NCBI GenBank assembly: GCA_024233835.1
Contig: JACKPC010000005.1
Coordinates: 186,001 to 250,000, forward strand
Direction of reading: 5' to 3'
From: Leptospiraceae bacterium
GTDB taxonomy: Bacteria > Spirochaetota > Leptospiria > Leptospirales > Leptospiraceae
Length of the DNA stretch: 64,000 nt
A program made the translations under genes and the position numbers. Below, piece after piece: positions 42,828-52,099 of the stretch; the first letter of the stretch is position 1; every line of letters starts with the position of its first letter. Below the pieces are notes generated by a model, which worked only from the letters and a program-made list of their open reading frames with translations, did no database searches and was not told where the DNA came from.

Positions 42828-43466
42828 TTATGAGTTCTCCTTGACTTTGGTCTTGTTGTGTTGACTGGCCAGAAATTCCCTGGATATAATTTCCAAATTC
42901 TGCCCGATTACTTTGACTTTTTTCGTAAAGTAATTGTTTACCATTACAACCGGAATTGCAATTAGAAGACCGGCAGCCGTAGCAAAAAGAGCAGTAGAAA
43001 TACTTTTCATAACGACCTCGGCTCCTGAATTACCGAGGGTTCCGAGACTTGCAAAAGCCTTGATAACTCCCAAAACCGTTCCTAAAAGACCGATGAAAGG
43101 GGCATTGTTTCCGAGGGTAGCTAAAATTGGTAGCCTCTTTTCCAGGTAAATCTTTTCTTCTATCATCTTCCCTGACATTAATTCAGAAAGACTTTCGTGG
43201 CCGGTATGAAAAAACTCAATGCCAAATTTGGCGAATCGATTGTAGATATTGGAAGGTCTTTTACTGGCCTTCTCTGTAATATGCGAATGTTCTCCGGCTC
43301 GGATGGAGCTTATGATTTCGGCAAGAATCTTACTTCCTCTCGTATTCCTCCAGAATACGATATATCTTTCCAGAAAAACCGCGAAAGCAATAACGCTTGC
43401 AAAACCCATTATCCAAAAAATCGTGATTTCTCCCCTATCTACGAGTTGTTCCATTGTTAATGTCAT
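42828..43466 (-). CDS. ExbB/TolQ-family proton channel protein
   Basis: A 212-residue protein with three transmembrane helices (about 15-32, 110-135 and 145-170) and the MotA/TolQ/ExbB signature TLGNNAPFIGLLGTVLGVIKAF followed by ALFATAAGLLIAIPVVMVNNYF. It forms the pentameric channel around ExbD. Encoded in one transcript with exbD and tonB. Confidence 0.95.
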   Translation of the reverse strand: MTLTMEQLVDRGEITIFWIMGFASVIAFAVFLERYIVFWRNTRGSKILAEIISSIRAGEHSHITEKASKRPSNIYNRFAKFGIEFFHTGHESLSELMSGKMIEEKIYLEKRLPILATLGNNAPFIGLLGTVLGVIKAFASLGTLGNSGAEVVMKSISTALFATAAGLLIAIPVVMVNNYFTKKVKVIGQNLEIISREFLASQHNKTKVKENS

Positions 43467-43489
43467 ATTTTTTATCCTATTACCTGTAT

Positions 43490-44155
43490 TTATTTCAGAA
43501 GCTGAAAATCAATCTCAATATTCGTAAGTTTAAAACAATCAAGAAGGCATTCTGTAGTCGGTCTTTCGGCTGAAAGAAGAAACTGAAAGAAGTCAGTAGA
43601 AGCACAGCTTGAAGACGAGAGTTGTTTGGCAAAATACTGTCCCTGGCATTTCATCGTGCAGGCCTTCGCTTCTTCTGAAAACTTTTCAAAACTTTTTGCA
43701 GCCAGAACTGAGGAACAGAGAGCTTCTGTATCGCTGGCTCCCGCAACCTTATAGCAGTAGGCGGCCAACTGACTCGGGAACTTGGAAACAAATCGGTTGT
43801 ATAAATCCAGATTTGCTTGCTGTATACGCAATTGCTCCTGTAAGCTTTCTTTTTTTACAGGATCTGTTTCAGAAGCAATTTGAGAATTTAGACTTACTAT
43901 TTCTGTATTTAAAAGACTCGGATAAGTAGGGTTACAATGCCTCTTAAATGCCTCTGCCTGCGATTGGGTTAAAACAAGACAACTTGCAGCCGAGTCCATA
44001 GAAGAAACACAATCGGCCTGAGGATTCGGAGTCGGTGTTGTGAACGCATCCAAAAGAACTCTCTGTTCAAAAAGATCTTTATAATCCGTTTCGTTCTTAT
44101 GCGAGCAAGATAATAAAGCAAAAAGCAAGAAAAACAGGATACCAAATTTCTTCAA
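43490..44155 (-). CDS. Lipoprotein, unknown function
   Basis: A 221-residue protein with a lipoprotein signal peptide (FFLLFALLSC, Cys at about 17). It is rich in Cys (about ten in the mature part: CVSSMDSAASC, CKGQYF-type positions), unusual for the periplasm and suggesting disulfides. It is predicted to be helical. It sits between the TonB-dependent receptor and exbB, overlapping the receptor's stop by 4 bp, so it may be a receptor partner. I do not recognise its family. Confidence 0.8.
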   Translation of the reverse strand: MKKFGILFFLLFALLSCSHKNETDYKDLFEQRVLLDAFTTPTPNPQADCVSSMDSAASCLVLTQSQAEAFKRHCNPTYPSLLNTEIVSLNSQIASETDPVKKESLQEQLRIQQANLDLYNRFVSKFPSQLAAYCYKVAGASDTEALCSSVLAAKSFEKFSEEAKACTMKCQGQYFAKQLSSSSCASTDFFQFLLSAERPTTECLLDCFKLTNIEIDFQLLK

Positions 44156-46662
44156 AACCGCACCTCCATACCGAGGTTATAGAATGGCATGATAATACCA
44201 CCACTTTTCAGAACAAAAAAGTCTCCTTGAGGACCGGGGTTGGTTCGGGAGTAAGGCATTGTATTACTATACGACTCAGAGAGAGTATTTTCTCTCATAT
44301 AGACGTTAATAATTTCCAAATATACGTTCATATAGCCCCACTCGTAATTCAAGAAGCGGTCGATTCGTATATCAAGTCGATGATAGGGAGGCTGCCGTCT
44401 GGAATTTTTATAATCGTTATTCCAGGGGTTGTCGGAATATTTGGCTGACCAGATAGTTTGATTATTTGCCGCGTTTGTATACTGCCCCCCATCATCCCCG
44501 ATAATTGGTGTATAGGGATAGGCGGTTCTATATTGCCAGCGACCGCCCACCTGGAATTCCTTATTAATTCTCCAGCCGTATACAAGACTTACGAGATGCG
44601 TAATGTCAAATTCGTAAATTAACTCCTGTGTGTTGGGAAAGAGAGAACGAAATCTCTGTTCTCTTCCGGTTAACACCAGTTCTTTATAAGGGTCATAGTC
44701 CTTATCGTATCGATTCGGATTTCGAAAAGTTTGTGACCAGGTATAAGACAGCCAGCCGTACCAGTCTCTCGAATTGGGTTTATTTGATTTTTTAATAAAC
44801 ACTTCAAAACCATGCGCCCAGCCCGAACCGCTATTGGAATAGCCCAGAGACTTATTGCTTACATAAGGAGAACTTAAAGGAATGTTACGTATAAAAGTTT
44901 CTAATTGATAATAGTTAGCCTGTGCATTTCGCCCGAAAGGTTCGGAAATATAAGCATCTGAGGTAACAAGATTACTGAACTCATTCTTGAATAGTTCAAA
45001 TTTAGCGAGCCAATTTTCGCTGATATATTGCTCTAAACCTCCACTATATTTAAAGGCTTTTTCAAACTTGATATCGGGGTTTCCTGATTTACTCGAAACA
45101 GCTGCATCAAAAAAAGGAAAGCGGTAATAATCACCGGCACCGGCAAAGATTTTGGTTCCTTTTAATAGCCCATCTATTTTATATGATATAACTCCTCTCG
45201 GACCCACAACCCCCCGTTTGGAAAAACCGATATAATCATAACGGGCTCCGGGTTCGAAGGATAATTTGCCAAAAGTAAAGTGAAGGTTTGTATGGGCAGA
45301 ATAATACATGATCTTCGTACTTTCAGATATATCACTGGTAGTAAAGGCATCGTTATCGTAGATACTGTTAGTAGCCAGAGGATCTTTGGCTGCGGGTGTA
45401 TAGCCTTCAATTCTATAGGATGCTTCTCTTACCTCGGTTCCAAAATCAATCTTGAACCAATCCGTAGCCGTCCAGCTTGCATCCTGTCTGAGTCCTATAT
45501 AGGGAGCCCTGGCTCTCAGTAATAATTTAATGCTATTGAAGGTTACATTTGTATCGACGAAGGGATTGAAATAGATCAAGGTAAAGCGGTTGTTGAATTT
45601 GGTTCCGGGCGTCCAGATGTAACGAAGGCCAACTGTCTGAAAACCCCTTCCGGCCGATACATTAATCCCGGCAACCGCAGCCAGTTGATCCTGTGTCGGG
45701 TCATTCTGCGTCTTGGAGGGAGCGTTTAATACAAAGCTGTCCTGGGCTGTAATCGAGGTAAAACTTACTTTGTGTTCCGGATTAAATGCATACGAAAACT
45801 TGGCATTTGTACTGGTATAGCGGGGAAGTCGTATCCCCTCCGGGACAAGACCCGACTGACCGATAGTCCTATCGAGATAGCCGATCTTTCCTCCAACAGC
45901 CAGATAACCCTTGCCTTCCCAGAGCGGCGTTTGATACATTCCCTGGCTTAATAAAATCGAACTGGAAAACTGACCGGAAGGCTTTTTTACTTCTTCTGTA
46001 GACTCAATTTCAATGACTCCACCGAGAGCATTAGCATAGTTTGCCGGATAGGCTCCGGTATATAAGTCTATGGTCTTGATTAAATCGTTATGAATTACCG
46101 AATTGATTGTGTCAAAATGGTAAGCGTAGAATATAGGCAAATCATCATATAAGTAGGTATTGGCATCCGGGTCGGCTCCTCGAATTACAAGATTTCCGAA
46201 ACTAAACGGGGGAGAAAATACACCGGGCAGGGTTTGCAGGGCATTTAAAGCTTCTCCCAGGGTGCCGGGCATTCGTTTAATTTCATCATACCGAACTTTA
46301 TAACGAGAAAGAACTGTCTTCTCTTTTTGACCGGTAACTTCTAAAGCACCTTTGGGCTTATTGACCTTGTCCACATAGAGTGTGATTACCTGACCATCCA
46401 CGGTAACGGCTTTTTTAAGTTCTAACATCCCGGTTGCGCGCAAAACCCGGAAAGTATAGGTGCCGGTAGAGGGAATTTCTGCATCGAAATAACCATCTTC
46501 ATCGGTTTTATAACCTTTCTTGGTTTCAAATACGACCACAACCACACCCGGAACTCCCTGTTGCTTAACACGGCTGTAAACTTTAGCTCTGAAAGCAACA
46601 GCAAAAACTTCGGAGGTAAAAAATATAAAGATAAATGCAAATATTAGTTTGTATAGGTTCAT
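44152..46662 (-). CDS. TonB-dependent outer-membrane receptor
   Basis: An 836-residue protein with a signal peptide (residues 1-22), an N-terminal carboxypeptidase-regulatory-like beta-sandwich (about 25-110: RVKQQGVPGVVVVVFETKKG), a plug domain (LGEALNALQTLPGVFSP, LVIRGADPDANTYLYDDLPI) and a 22-strand type barrel ending in a terminal Phe (LGMEVRF), the outer-membrane insertion signal. The ligand is unknown: no siderophore or B12 gene is near. Dedicated ExbBD-TonB genes are in the same transcript, so the system may be self-contained. Confidence 0.93.
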   Translation of the reverse strand: MNLYKLIFAFIFIFFTSEVFAVAFRAKVYSRVKQQGVPGVVVVVFETKKGYKTDEDGYFDAEIPSTGTYTFRVLRATGMLELKKAVTVDGQVITLYVDKVNKPKGALEVTGQKEKTVLSRYKVRYDEIKRMPGTLGEALNALQTLPGVFSPPFSFGNLVIRGADPDANTYLYDDLPIFYAYHFDTINSVIHNDLIKTIDLYTGAYPANYANALGGVIEIESTEEVKKPSGQFSSSILLSQGMYQTPLWEGKGYLAVGGKIGYLDRTIGQSGLVPEGIRLPRYTSTNAKFSYAFNPEHKVSFTSITAQDSFVLNAPSKTQNDPTQDQLAAVAGINVSAGRGFQTVGLRYIWTPGTKFNNRFTLIYFNPFVDTNVTFNSIKLLLRARAPYIGLRQDASWTATDWFKIDFGTEVREASYRIEGYTPAAKDPLATNSIYDNDAFTTSDISESTKIMYYSAHTNLHFTFGKLSFEPGARYDYIGFSKRGVVGPRGVISYKIDGLLKGTKIFAGAGDYYRFPFFDAAVSSKSGNPDIKFEKAFKYSGGLEQYISENWLAKFELFKNEFSNLVTSDAYISEPFGRNAQANYYQLETFIRNIPLSSPYVSNKSLGYSNSGSGWAHGFEVFIKKSNKPNSRDWYGWLSYTWSQTFRNPNRYDKDYDPYKELVLTGREQRFRSLFPNTQELIYEFDITHLVSLVYGWRINKEFQVGGRWQYRTAYPYTPIIGDDGGQYTNAANNQTIWSAKYSDNPWNNDYKNSRRQPPYHRLDIRIDRFLNYEWGYMNVYLEIINVYMRENTLSESYSNTMPYSRTNPGPQGDFFVLKSGGIIMPFYNLGMEVRF

Positions 46663-46671
46663 AAGCAGTTC

Positions 46672-47016
46672 CTAAAATTTAAACCTCTGTTTGGTTAGCT
46701 CATTAAAGTTCAAATACCAGGGAATTTCCGGTATCGGGTTATCAAGGTATATTCCGATACAAATAATTGGATATGCATCAAAGGGGCAACTCATTCTTGT
46801 TATGGCAATACTACAAAGATCCACATTCCTCTTATCCTGATCTTCAAAAACATAGAGGGGAGGAGTCGGAACCTCTTGCTTACATTGCTTGGCTTTGTAA
46901 TCGGCAGCCGCATTTATCTGACTCTGGGCGTTAAAAGCCGGAATGGTACTGGGGGCCGGTCTGCATGAGAATAGTAGAATAAACATGAATATGAAAAATA
47001 GAATAATATATTTCAT
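46672..47016 (-). CDS. Small lipoprotein, unknown function
   Basis: A 114-residue protein with lipobox LLFSC (Cys at about 17). The mature protein has several Cys (CKQEV, CSIA, SCPFDAYPIICIGIYLD). It is 9 bp upstream of the TonB-dependent receptor on the same strand. No family is recognised. Confidence 0.75.
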   Translation of the reverse strand: MKYIILFFIFMFILLFSCRPAPSTIPAFNAQSQINAAADYKAKQCKQEVPTPPLYVFEDQDKRNVDLCSIAITRMSCPFDAYPIICIGIYLDNPIPEIPWYLNFNELTKQRFKF

Positions 47017-47547
47017 CTACTTTGTGCCTCCTACTGTAATACCACCGCCCCCTGATTTCTTTTTCTTGCCGCCTACGGTAAGACCTCCGCTATTCGTTTT
47101 CGGAAGGTTTCCGATTTTAACCTTGCTTCCTTTTTTCTCTTTGTCTTCGAAAAGAGGTCTATCGACCGAAGAAAAATTTACAACATCGCCTTCAACCTTC
47201 AGGACGGATACAGTTCCTATCGGATAATAATAATGTGTTTCATGCCAGATGCCTACGTTTACTAGAGATTGACCTCCATCAATTTTTTGTACGGCCTGGC
47301 TCATCGCATATTCAATATTTAATGGATTGGTTAAAGGGAATAAACCGAAAAGAAAAAAGGTTGATGTTTCCCCTTCTTCTCTACCGAGTATCTTATAACC
47401 TTCCCCCCGAACGATAGTCGCTGCCGGAACAAAGGCCATCTGGCGAACATGACCTCCTTTATCCAGAGTAAAGGGGTTTCCCGTGCAGGATAGAATGCTT
47501 AAAAGACTTAAGGGGAATATAAATTTAGCGATTGCTTTTCTTATCAT
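47017..47547 (-). CDS. Lipoprotein with C-terminal glycine-rich repeats
   Basis: A 176-residue protein with lipobox LSILSC (Cys about 21). The middle (LFGLFPLTNPLNIEYAMSQA, QSLVNVGIWHETHYYYPIGT) resembles the corresponding part of the upstream lipoprotein (47525), so the pair may be related. The tail contains two forms of SGG-LTVGG/GGGG-ITVGG. Its stop abuts the next gene's start. Its start overlaps the upstream gene by 23 bp. Confidence 0.75.
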   Translation of the reverse strand: MIRKAIAKFIFPLSLLSILSCTGNPFTLDKGGHVRQMAFVPAATIVRGEGYKILGREEGETSTFFLFGLFPLTNPLNIEYAMSQAVQKIDGGQSLVNVGIWHETHYYYPIGTVSVLKVEGDVVNFSSVDRPLFEDKEKKGSKVKIGNLPKTNSGGLTVGGKKKKSGGGGITVGGTK

Positions 47548-47899
47548 TAGTAATCGGACTTTCTCCTCCGGTAAACTTTACTGCCTCCGCATTCAGGCCA
47601 AAGCGATTATAGGTAAAAAATAATAAAATAATCTTATCATTCCAGTAACGTATATTCACCAGGGCATCCGCTTCTTTTTCATTGATAGCTTCGTTCATGA
47701 GCTGATGAATTGGAGGTTTCTTTAAAGGAAAACCGAATATTCCGGCATCAATGGTTACCCAGCCCGCTTGTTTTTCTACAGGACCTATTACCTCATATTT
47801 CTTGGTTACAATAGGTATATTACTGGTGGCCATCCCGGCACTTGAAGATGCACAAGAATTTAAGAATATTAGAAAAAACAGTAAAACTATCCATCTCAT
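47525..47899 (-). CDS. Small lipoprotein, unknown function
   Basis: A 124-residue protein with lipobox FLNSC (Cys about 16). ADALVNIRYWNDKIILLFFT matches the style of the next lipoprotein (SLVNVGIWHETHYYYPIGT), suggesting an old duplication. The first gene after the regulator, with no gap (regulator stop 47900). Confidence 0.75.
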   Translation of the reverse strand: MRWIVLLFFLIFLNSCASSSAGMATSNIPIVTKKYEVIGPVEKQAGWVTIDAGIFGFPLKKPPIHQLMNEAINEKEADALVNIRYWNDKIILLFFTYNRFGLNAEAVKFTGGESPITNDKKSNR

Positions 47900-48388
47900 T
47901 TAAGCCTGCCTTTTATGGGTGTTCATCCACTCATTTAAAAATTGTTCGTTATGCTTTTTTTCAAGTTGTATCCATTCTTTCATTTCTTCTAACTTTCGGG
48001 CAGAAAGTCTAGATTGATTTAGGATGGAAATTCCGTCTTCCGTAATTTCGCCTAACTTATGTAAATTGTTCATTTTAACTTCGAGAGATTTAATTAAAAA
48101 ATCATCCGAGAAAATATAGTAGTCTTTTCTTTCTCCCGTAAGTCGGACAATTTCAGCGACTCCACTCAGTAAAAGCATACGAATATTACTCGAAACACTA
48201 CTCTTACTTACCTGTAAGATAGCCGCAATTTCGGAGGCGGAAATGGGTTTATCGATTACGAGCATGAGTCCGGCAATTCGTCCTCCGATGCGGGGGATAG
48301 CAAGACTCTCGTAAAACAGTCCCATTTTATCAATGAATTGCATCAACTCGGGTTTGATGTTCTGGCTTTTTTTGATTTTTGGTTTCAT
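47900..48388 (-). CDS. GbsR/MarR-family transcriptional regulator
   Basis: A 162-residue winged-HTH protein. GGRIAGLMLVIDKPISASEI followed by AAILQVSKSSVSSNIRMLLLSGVAEIV and RLTGERKDYYIF is the GbsR-type HTH and wing. Members often repress osmoprotectant or transporter genes and respond to small ligands. As the first gene of the nine-gene TonB operon it is the likely autoregulator; a candidate operator (48409-48426) lies just upstream of its start. Confidence 0.9.
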   Translation of the reverse strand: MKPKIKKSQNIKPELMQFIDKMGLFYESLAIPRIGGRIAGLMLVIDKPISASEIAAILQVSKSSVSSNIRMLLLSGVAEIVRLTGERKDYYIFSDDFLIKSLEVKMNNLHKLGEITEDGISILNQSRLSARKLEEMKEWIQLEKKHNEQFLNEWMNTHKRQA

Positions 48389-48408
48389 TGTACGATTTGT
48401 TTACTTTG

Positions 48409-48426
48409 TTCAATAATTACCGAACT
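48409..48426. promoter_or_regulatory. Candidate operator of the TonB-system operon
   Basis: GTTCAATAATTACCGAAC: outer arms GTTC/GAAC and a palindromic TAATTA core, with the intervening pairs mismatched. It begins about 20 bp upstream of the GbsR-type start. A TATATA at about 48431-48436 could be a -10 element on the minus strand next to it. This is pattern-based only. Confidence 0.35.
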
Positions 48427-48659
48427 TACTATATAGACTGGTTTTTGTAAATAAAAAAATAGGAATTTATTTTTTGAGGGAAGATTTTATAGGATTACTC
48501 AATTACCAAATTTGTAAAGCACCAAGAAAACTTATAAAACGTGAACTATAGATTTTCTTTGTTTTAAATTTTTTTCCAAAGAAAATGCTTGCTATTTTTT
48601 ATTCTACTGAATTTTTTCATACAGGAAGCCTATTTTTCAACAAATAGGAATATACATTA

Positions 48660-49463
48660 ATGAATTCAATCAAAAATATCGAGAAAATTCCTGAGACAGT
48701 AAGAGCTTTAGTTGAGGCCGGGCTTAAGTCCGCTTTAAAAAAGGGAAGCCTCGGCACTGCAAAAATCAATTATATACAGATAGAAAATTCACTTTCCGGT
48801 GGTAAAACAGGAGCAGCCGTATTTGTTGCAAGGTACGGATTTGATGCTTCTATGCAATCTGATAAAGAAAAGTTTATTCAAGCTTCTTCTTTTATTCGCG
48901 TTCTAAAAATTGCTCCCAGGGAAATTTGTGAGTCCGAGAATGAAGGTTATGAAAAAACCCGTGAGACTTTACTGGATATTTTTAGCCAGGTAGAATATCA
49001 TCATGAAGATGAATTTGAATACAGCGCTAAACAATACGGTATTCTTTTATATCAAGATGTTGGAACGGTTGCCGCTTCTGATTTGAAGGGTGTAGCTAAA
49101 TACTTCACCAACAGAATTATGAATATGTCTGTAGAGGCGGAAGAGACCGAAACTTTTGCAAGGGAACTATCCCTTCTTCTTCAAAAGGAAGTATTTTTAA
49201 GTCTTAAAAAAGGACTATATGGAAATGTAAAACGGATAAATACAAACCTGAATGAGTGCTATGGAAACAAATTAAATTCATCCAGGGTAAAAGAAGGTTT
49301 TGCAGAGTTAAAAGCCTTAGATCCCACACTACCCGATTTTGACGAAATATTGGAATACTATAACATACAATCAAGCTACCACCAGGTGAATTTTATTCAT
49401 GGAGACTTGAATCCGGAAAATGTTCTGGTATGGGAGAATGAACTTACTTTTTCGGGGAAGTAA
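48660..49463 (+). pseudogene. APH/kinase-like N-terminal part of a broken conflict-type gene
   Basis: A 267-residue frame. The end contains NFIHGDLNPENVLV, the catalytic-loop motif of aminoglycoside-phosphotransferase-like kinases (HGDxxxxN), but the frame then stops within 12 residues, before the metal-binding DxD. The first ~230 residues (TAKINYIQIENSLSGGKTGA onward) look like the N-lobe plus insert of such kinases. Immediately downstream, in another frame, lies the C-terminus of an nSTAND-like protein. I infer a single long ancestral gene (kinase-like, nSTAND ATPase, C-terminal domain) with a large internal deletion plus a frameshift near 49440. Confidence 0.55.
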
Positions 49464-50013
49464 TTTATTACACTCCCTGGATTGGCTTAAAAACCGAAAA
49501 CAGGATTTATCCGAACGAGAAATTACATTCATTAAAGCCAGCCAAAACCAGGAAAAGAAAACAAGGCGAATTTTATGGGCAGTTGGAATTTTAGTTTCTA
49601 CGTTGATACTTGGATTTGGAATATTCGGAACGGTGAATTATCTCAATGCAAGTGCTATGGCTGAAACCATTGCAAAAAGTTTTTCTTTAAGTAAAGAGGA
49701 ATTACTAAGCGCTTCAAATTTGGATAGGTGGAGTGAAGATCAGGGTGCCATGAATTGGAAAGATGCAAAGAAAAAATGTGCTTCCTTAGGAAAAGGCTGG
49801 CGTCTTCCCAAGAAAGGTGAATGGCAGGTAAATTACGGAGCCAATACAGAGACCTTATCCAAAGTCTGGTATGATATAGCAAGCGATCAGGGTGGAATGG
49901 TCTGGGCTTTAGAAGAGTATTCGGAAGCACTTGCCCAAACTTTCAGCTTGAGCGATGCTACGGCTGTGCAAAGCTCAAAGGATAATAATGGATATGTACG
50001 CTGTATTCATTAG
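49420..50013 (+). pseudogene. C-terminal part of an nSTAND-like protein with DUF1566-like end
   Basis: A 197-residue frame overlapping the kinase-like frame. LLFRGSNLLHSLDWLKNRKQ and LSEREITFIKASQNQ match the end of nSTAND1-type ATPase proteins (LLRGxxLxxAxxWL...LxxxExxFIxAS). A membrane helix (about residues 52-72) follows, and the last ~90 residues (AMNWKDAKKKCASLGKGWRLPKKGEW and VRCIH) resemble the DUF1566/Lcl-type C-lectin-like domain. The ATPase core is missing. Probably a remnant of the same gene as 48660. Confidence 0.55.
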
Positions 50014-50048
50014 TTCTAATAATACATAGAGTCCTATCGGAGGTTATT

Positions 50049-50884
50049 ATGAGCATTCTGAATAAAGTAATCTTTTTATTGTGTATTCTCTATTCTATCG
50101 GTTGTGCGACCTTATTTAAAGGTTCGAAACAAAATATTGTAGTTACGGTTTCAGGAGCCGATGACGCTGATATATCTGTTTATGAACTTTCAGGCGATTC
50201 CGAAAAAAAATTGGCACAGGAAAATCCGGAATAAGTTATAATTTAAAAACCGGGAATGGTTACTTCCAAAAAGCAAGGTATAAGGTCGAAGCTGTTAAAG
50301 GCACAAAAAAAGTAGAGATGTATCTGGATACCAGGTTAAATATGGGATGGTATCTCGGTGGTAATGTAGTAATGGGAGGACCTCTCAGCGGACTTATTGG
50401 TTACTTGATTGTTGACCCCTATAGCGGTGCTATGTGGGAGCTTGATTTGGATAATCAAAAGCAGATAGATTTGTATCTGGAGAAAGAACCTGTTATTGTG
50501 AAAGCCCCGGAGCCGGAGAAGAACAAATGTGACTTTTTTAATCAAACCGTAACGCTCAAGAATAAAGAAGTATTGAAAAATGTTGTAATGGGAATCGTTC
50601 CCGGTTATGTCGTCGTATTTACCGGAGAGGGCAAAACCTGGGTCTACCCCAAATCCGAAGTTAAAAGTGCTGAAAATTATAGTTCATCAGAATCCAATAA
50701 TACTCCCGAACCAACCAAAAAATCCTGTGATTTTTTCTCTCAAACTGTGTCTCTAAAAAAGGGAGATATTATACAGGATACGATAACAGCGGTAACATCG
50801 GAATTTGTAGTGGTCTTACAAAAAGAGGGTAAAGTAATAGTCTACCCTAAAAAAGAAATTAGGAATATTACAAATCATAAATAA
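50049..50884 (+). pseudogene. Lipoprotein gene broken or phase-shifted at an A8 tract
   Basis: The frame starts at 50049 (lipobox YSIGC) and ends prematurely at 50232-50234. Shifting frame at the eight-A run (50203-50210) restores a coherent reading: KIGTGKSGISYNLKTGNGYF into the 188-codon frame beginning at 50318, with a glycine-rich membrane segment (GWYLGGNVVMGGPLSGLIGY) and two similar repeats (CDFFNQTVTLKNKE..., CDFFSQTVSLKKGD...) that each end with a VYPK segment. The gene is either inactivated, phase-variable by slippage, or a sequencing error. Family unknown. Confidence 0.75.
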
Positions 50885-50914
50885 ATTAGACAGATAAAAC
50901 TCTTATAAGAGGGA

Positions 50915-52072
50915 ATGAAAATGAAGAAACTAACAATTATAGTTTTACTATTTTTTCTTATTATATGTAAGGAAAAGCCTACGGAAAAGAAGCCAGCACA
51001 GGCTCCGAAGAAAATCAAGCAACGAATAGAGATAAAGGCTGTAAGTCTTTTTCTTCTGGGAAAAGTAGAATCTGCGAATAATCTAATTAAGCGCGGTCAG
51101 ATTGTACCTATGGATAAGGATCTTAAAACGGCAAAAAATTCCCTGATAGATGTTCAGGTTATGGGAAATAAATTAAACCCCGTGATACGGCTCCATGAAA
51201 AAACAATCTTCAGAATGAAAGCCACTGTAACAGAAACAGAAGTCTTATACAAGGGGCATTTAGAGAAAGGTACAGTCCTGGTAAACATGGAAAAGATGAA
51301 CCAGAATAGTCACTTTGTAATCCAGACTCCCACATTAGCCGCCGACTTCAGGGGTACAAAGGTATTGGTTTCTGTTGAAGAGGATGGTAGTACAAAGGCA
51401 AAATTAACCGAAGGATCTCTGGCTATCAAAATGAATATTCCTGTCATTGATGCTATTTCAGAAACACTTCCGGAGGAAAAATTATCCAAACAACTAAACC
51501 GAGAACTCAAAGATGTAGAAGTTCTTTTAGAACCGGGACAGGAAGTGTATATCTCTAAAGCTGATACAGTAAAAGTGATTCAAGAAAAGAAATTGGAATC
51601 CTTTGTTAATAGTCCGGAGATAAATGCTGTCGTGAAAACTGAAGAAGATAATGAAGAAAAAATAACTGCTGTCATAGATAATTTCAAAAGCAAGAATCCG
51701 GAGTATATTACAAAAGAAGAAGACAGTAAGCCAAGCATCCGAGAGTCTATCAAAATATTAGGCATGAAGGGTAAGGACAGAGAAAAGTTAGTCAAGGAAT
51801 TCGAAGAATTAAAAGGAATGCAGCGTGATAAAATTGTGACTATTGATGAGTCAACAGTTAAAAAGGAAGCTGATTCTTATTTAAAAGAACATCGAAAAGA
51901 AATGGTAGGTAGAATTGAAATATCTCTGGGAAAAAAATCGGAAGGACTTATATTACAAAATGGTAAGACGATTAATGGAGTTATTTTCCAATTACATGAT
52001 AAATTAAAAATCATTACTCCCGAAGGGGAAATGGTAATACCTATGAGCGATGTGAAAAGCTTCAAGTTCTAA
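50915..52072 (+). CDS. FecR-domain lipoprotein
   Basis: A 385-residue protein with lipobox FLIIC. Residues about 45-170 form a FecR-like domain (VSLFLLGKVESANNLIKRGQ, RLHEKTIFRM, TPTLAADFRGTKVLVSVEED, LTEGSLAI). The rest is highly charged, probably coiled coil, ending with KTINGVIFQLHDKLKIITPE and VIPMSDVKSF, similar to the C-terminal repeats of the preceding lipoprotein (VYPKSEVKS). FecR domains signal from the cell envelope to sigma factors, but no sigma gene is present. Probably an envelope protein cotranscribed with its neighbours. Confidence 0.8.
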   Translation: MKMKKLTIIVLLFFLIICKEKPTEKKPAQAPKKIKQRIEIKAVSLFLLGKVESANNLIKRGQIVPMDKDLKTAKNSLIDVQVMGNKLNPVIRLHEKTIFRMKATVTETEVLYKGHLEKGTVLVNMEKMNQNSHFVIQTPTLAADFRGTKVLVSVEEDGSTKAKLTEGSLAIKMNIPVIDAISETLPEEKLSKQLNRELKDVEVLLEPGQEVYISKADTVKVIQEKKLESFVNSPEINAVVKTEEDNEEKITAVIDNFKSKNPEYITKEEDSKPSIRESIKILGMKGKDREKLVKEFEELKGMQRDKIVTIDESTVKKEADSYLKEHRKEMVGRIEISLGKKSEGLILQNGKTINGVIFQLHDKLKIITPEGEMVIPMSDVKSFKF

Positions 52073-52099
52073 AAAATTGTCCGGTGGCGGAGAAAAACA

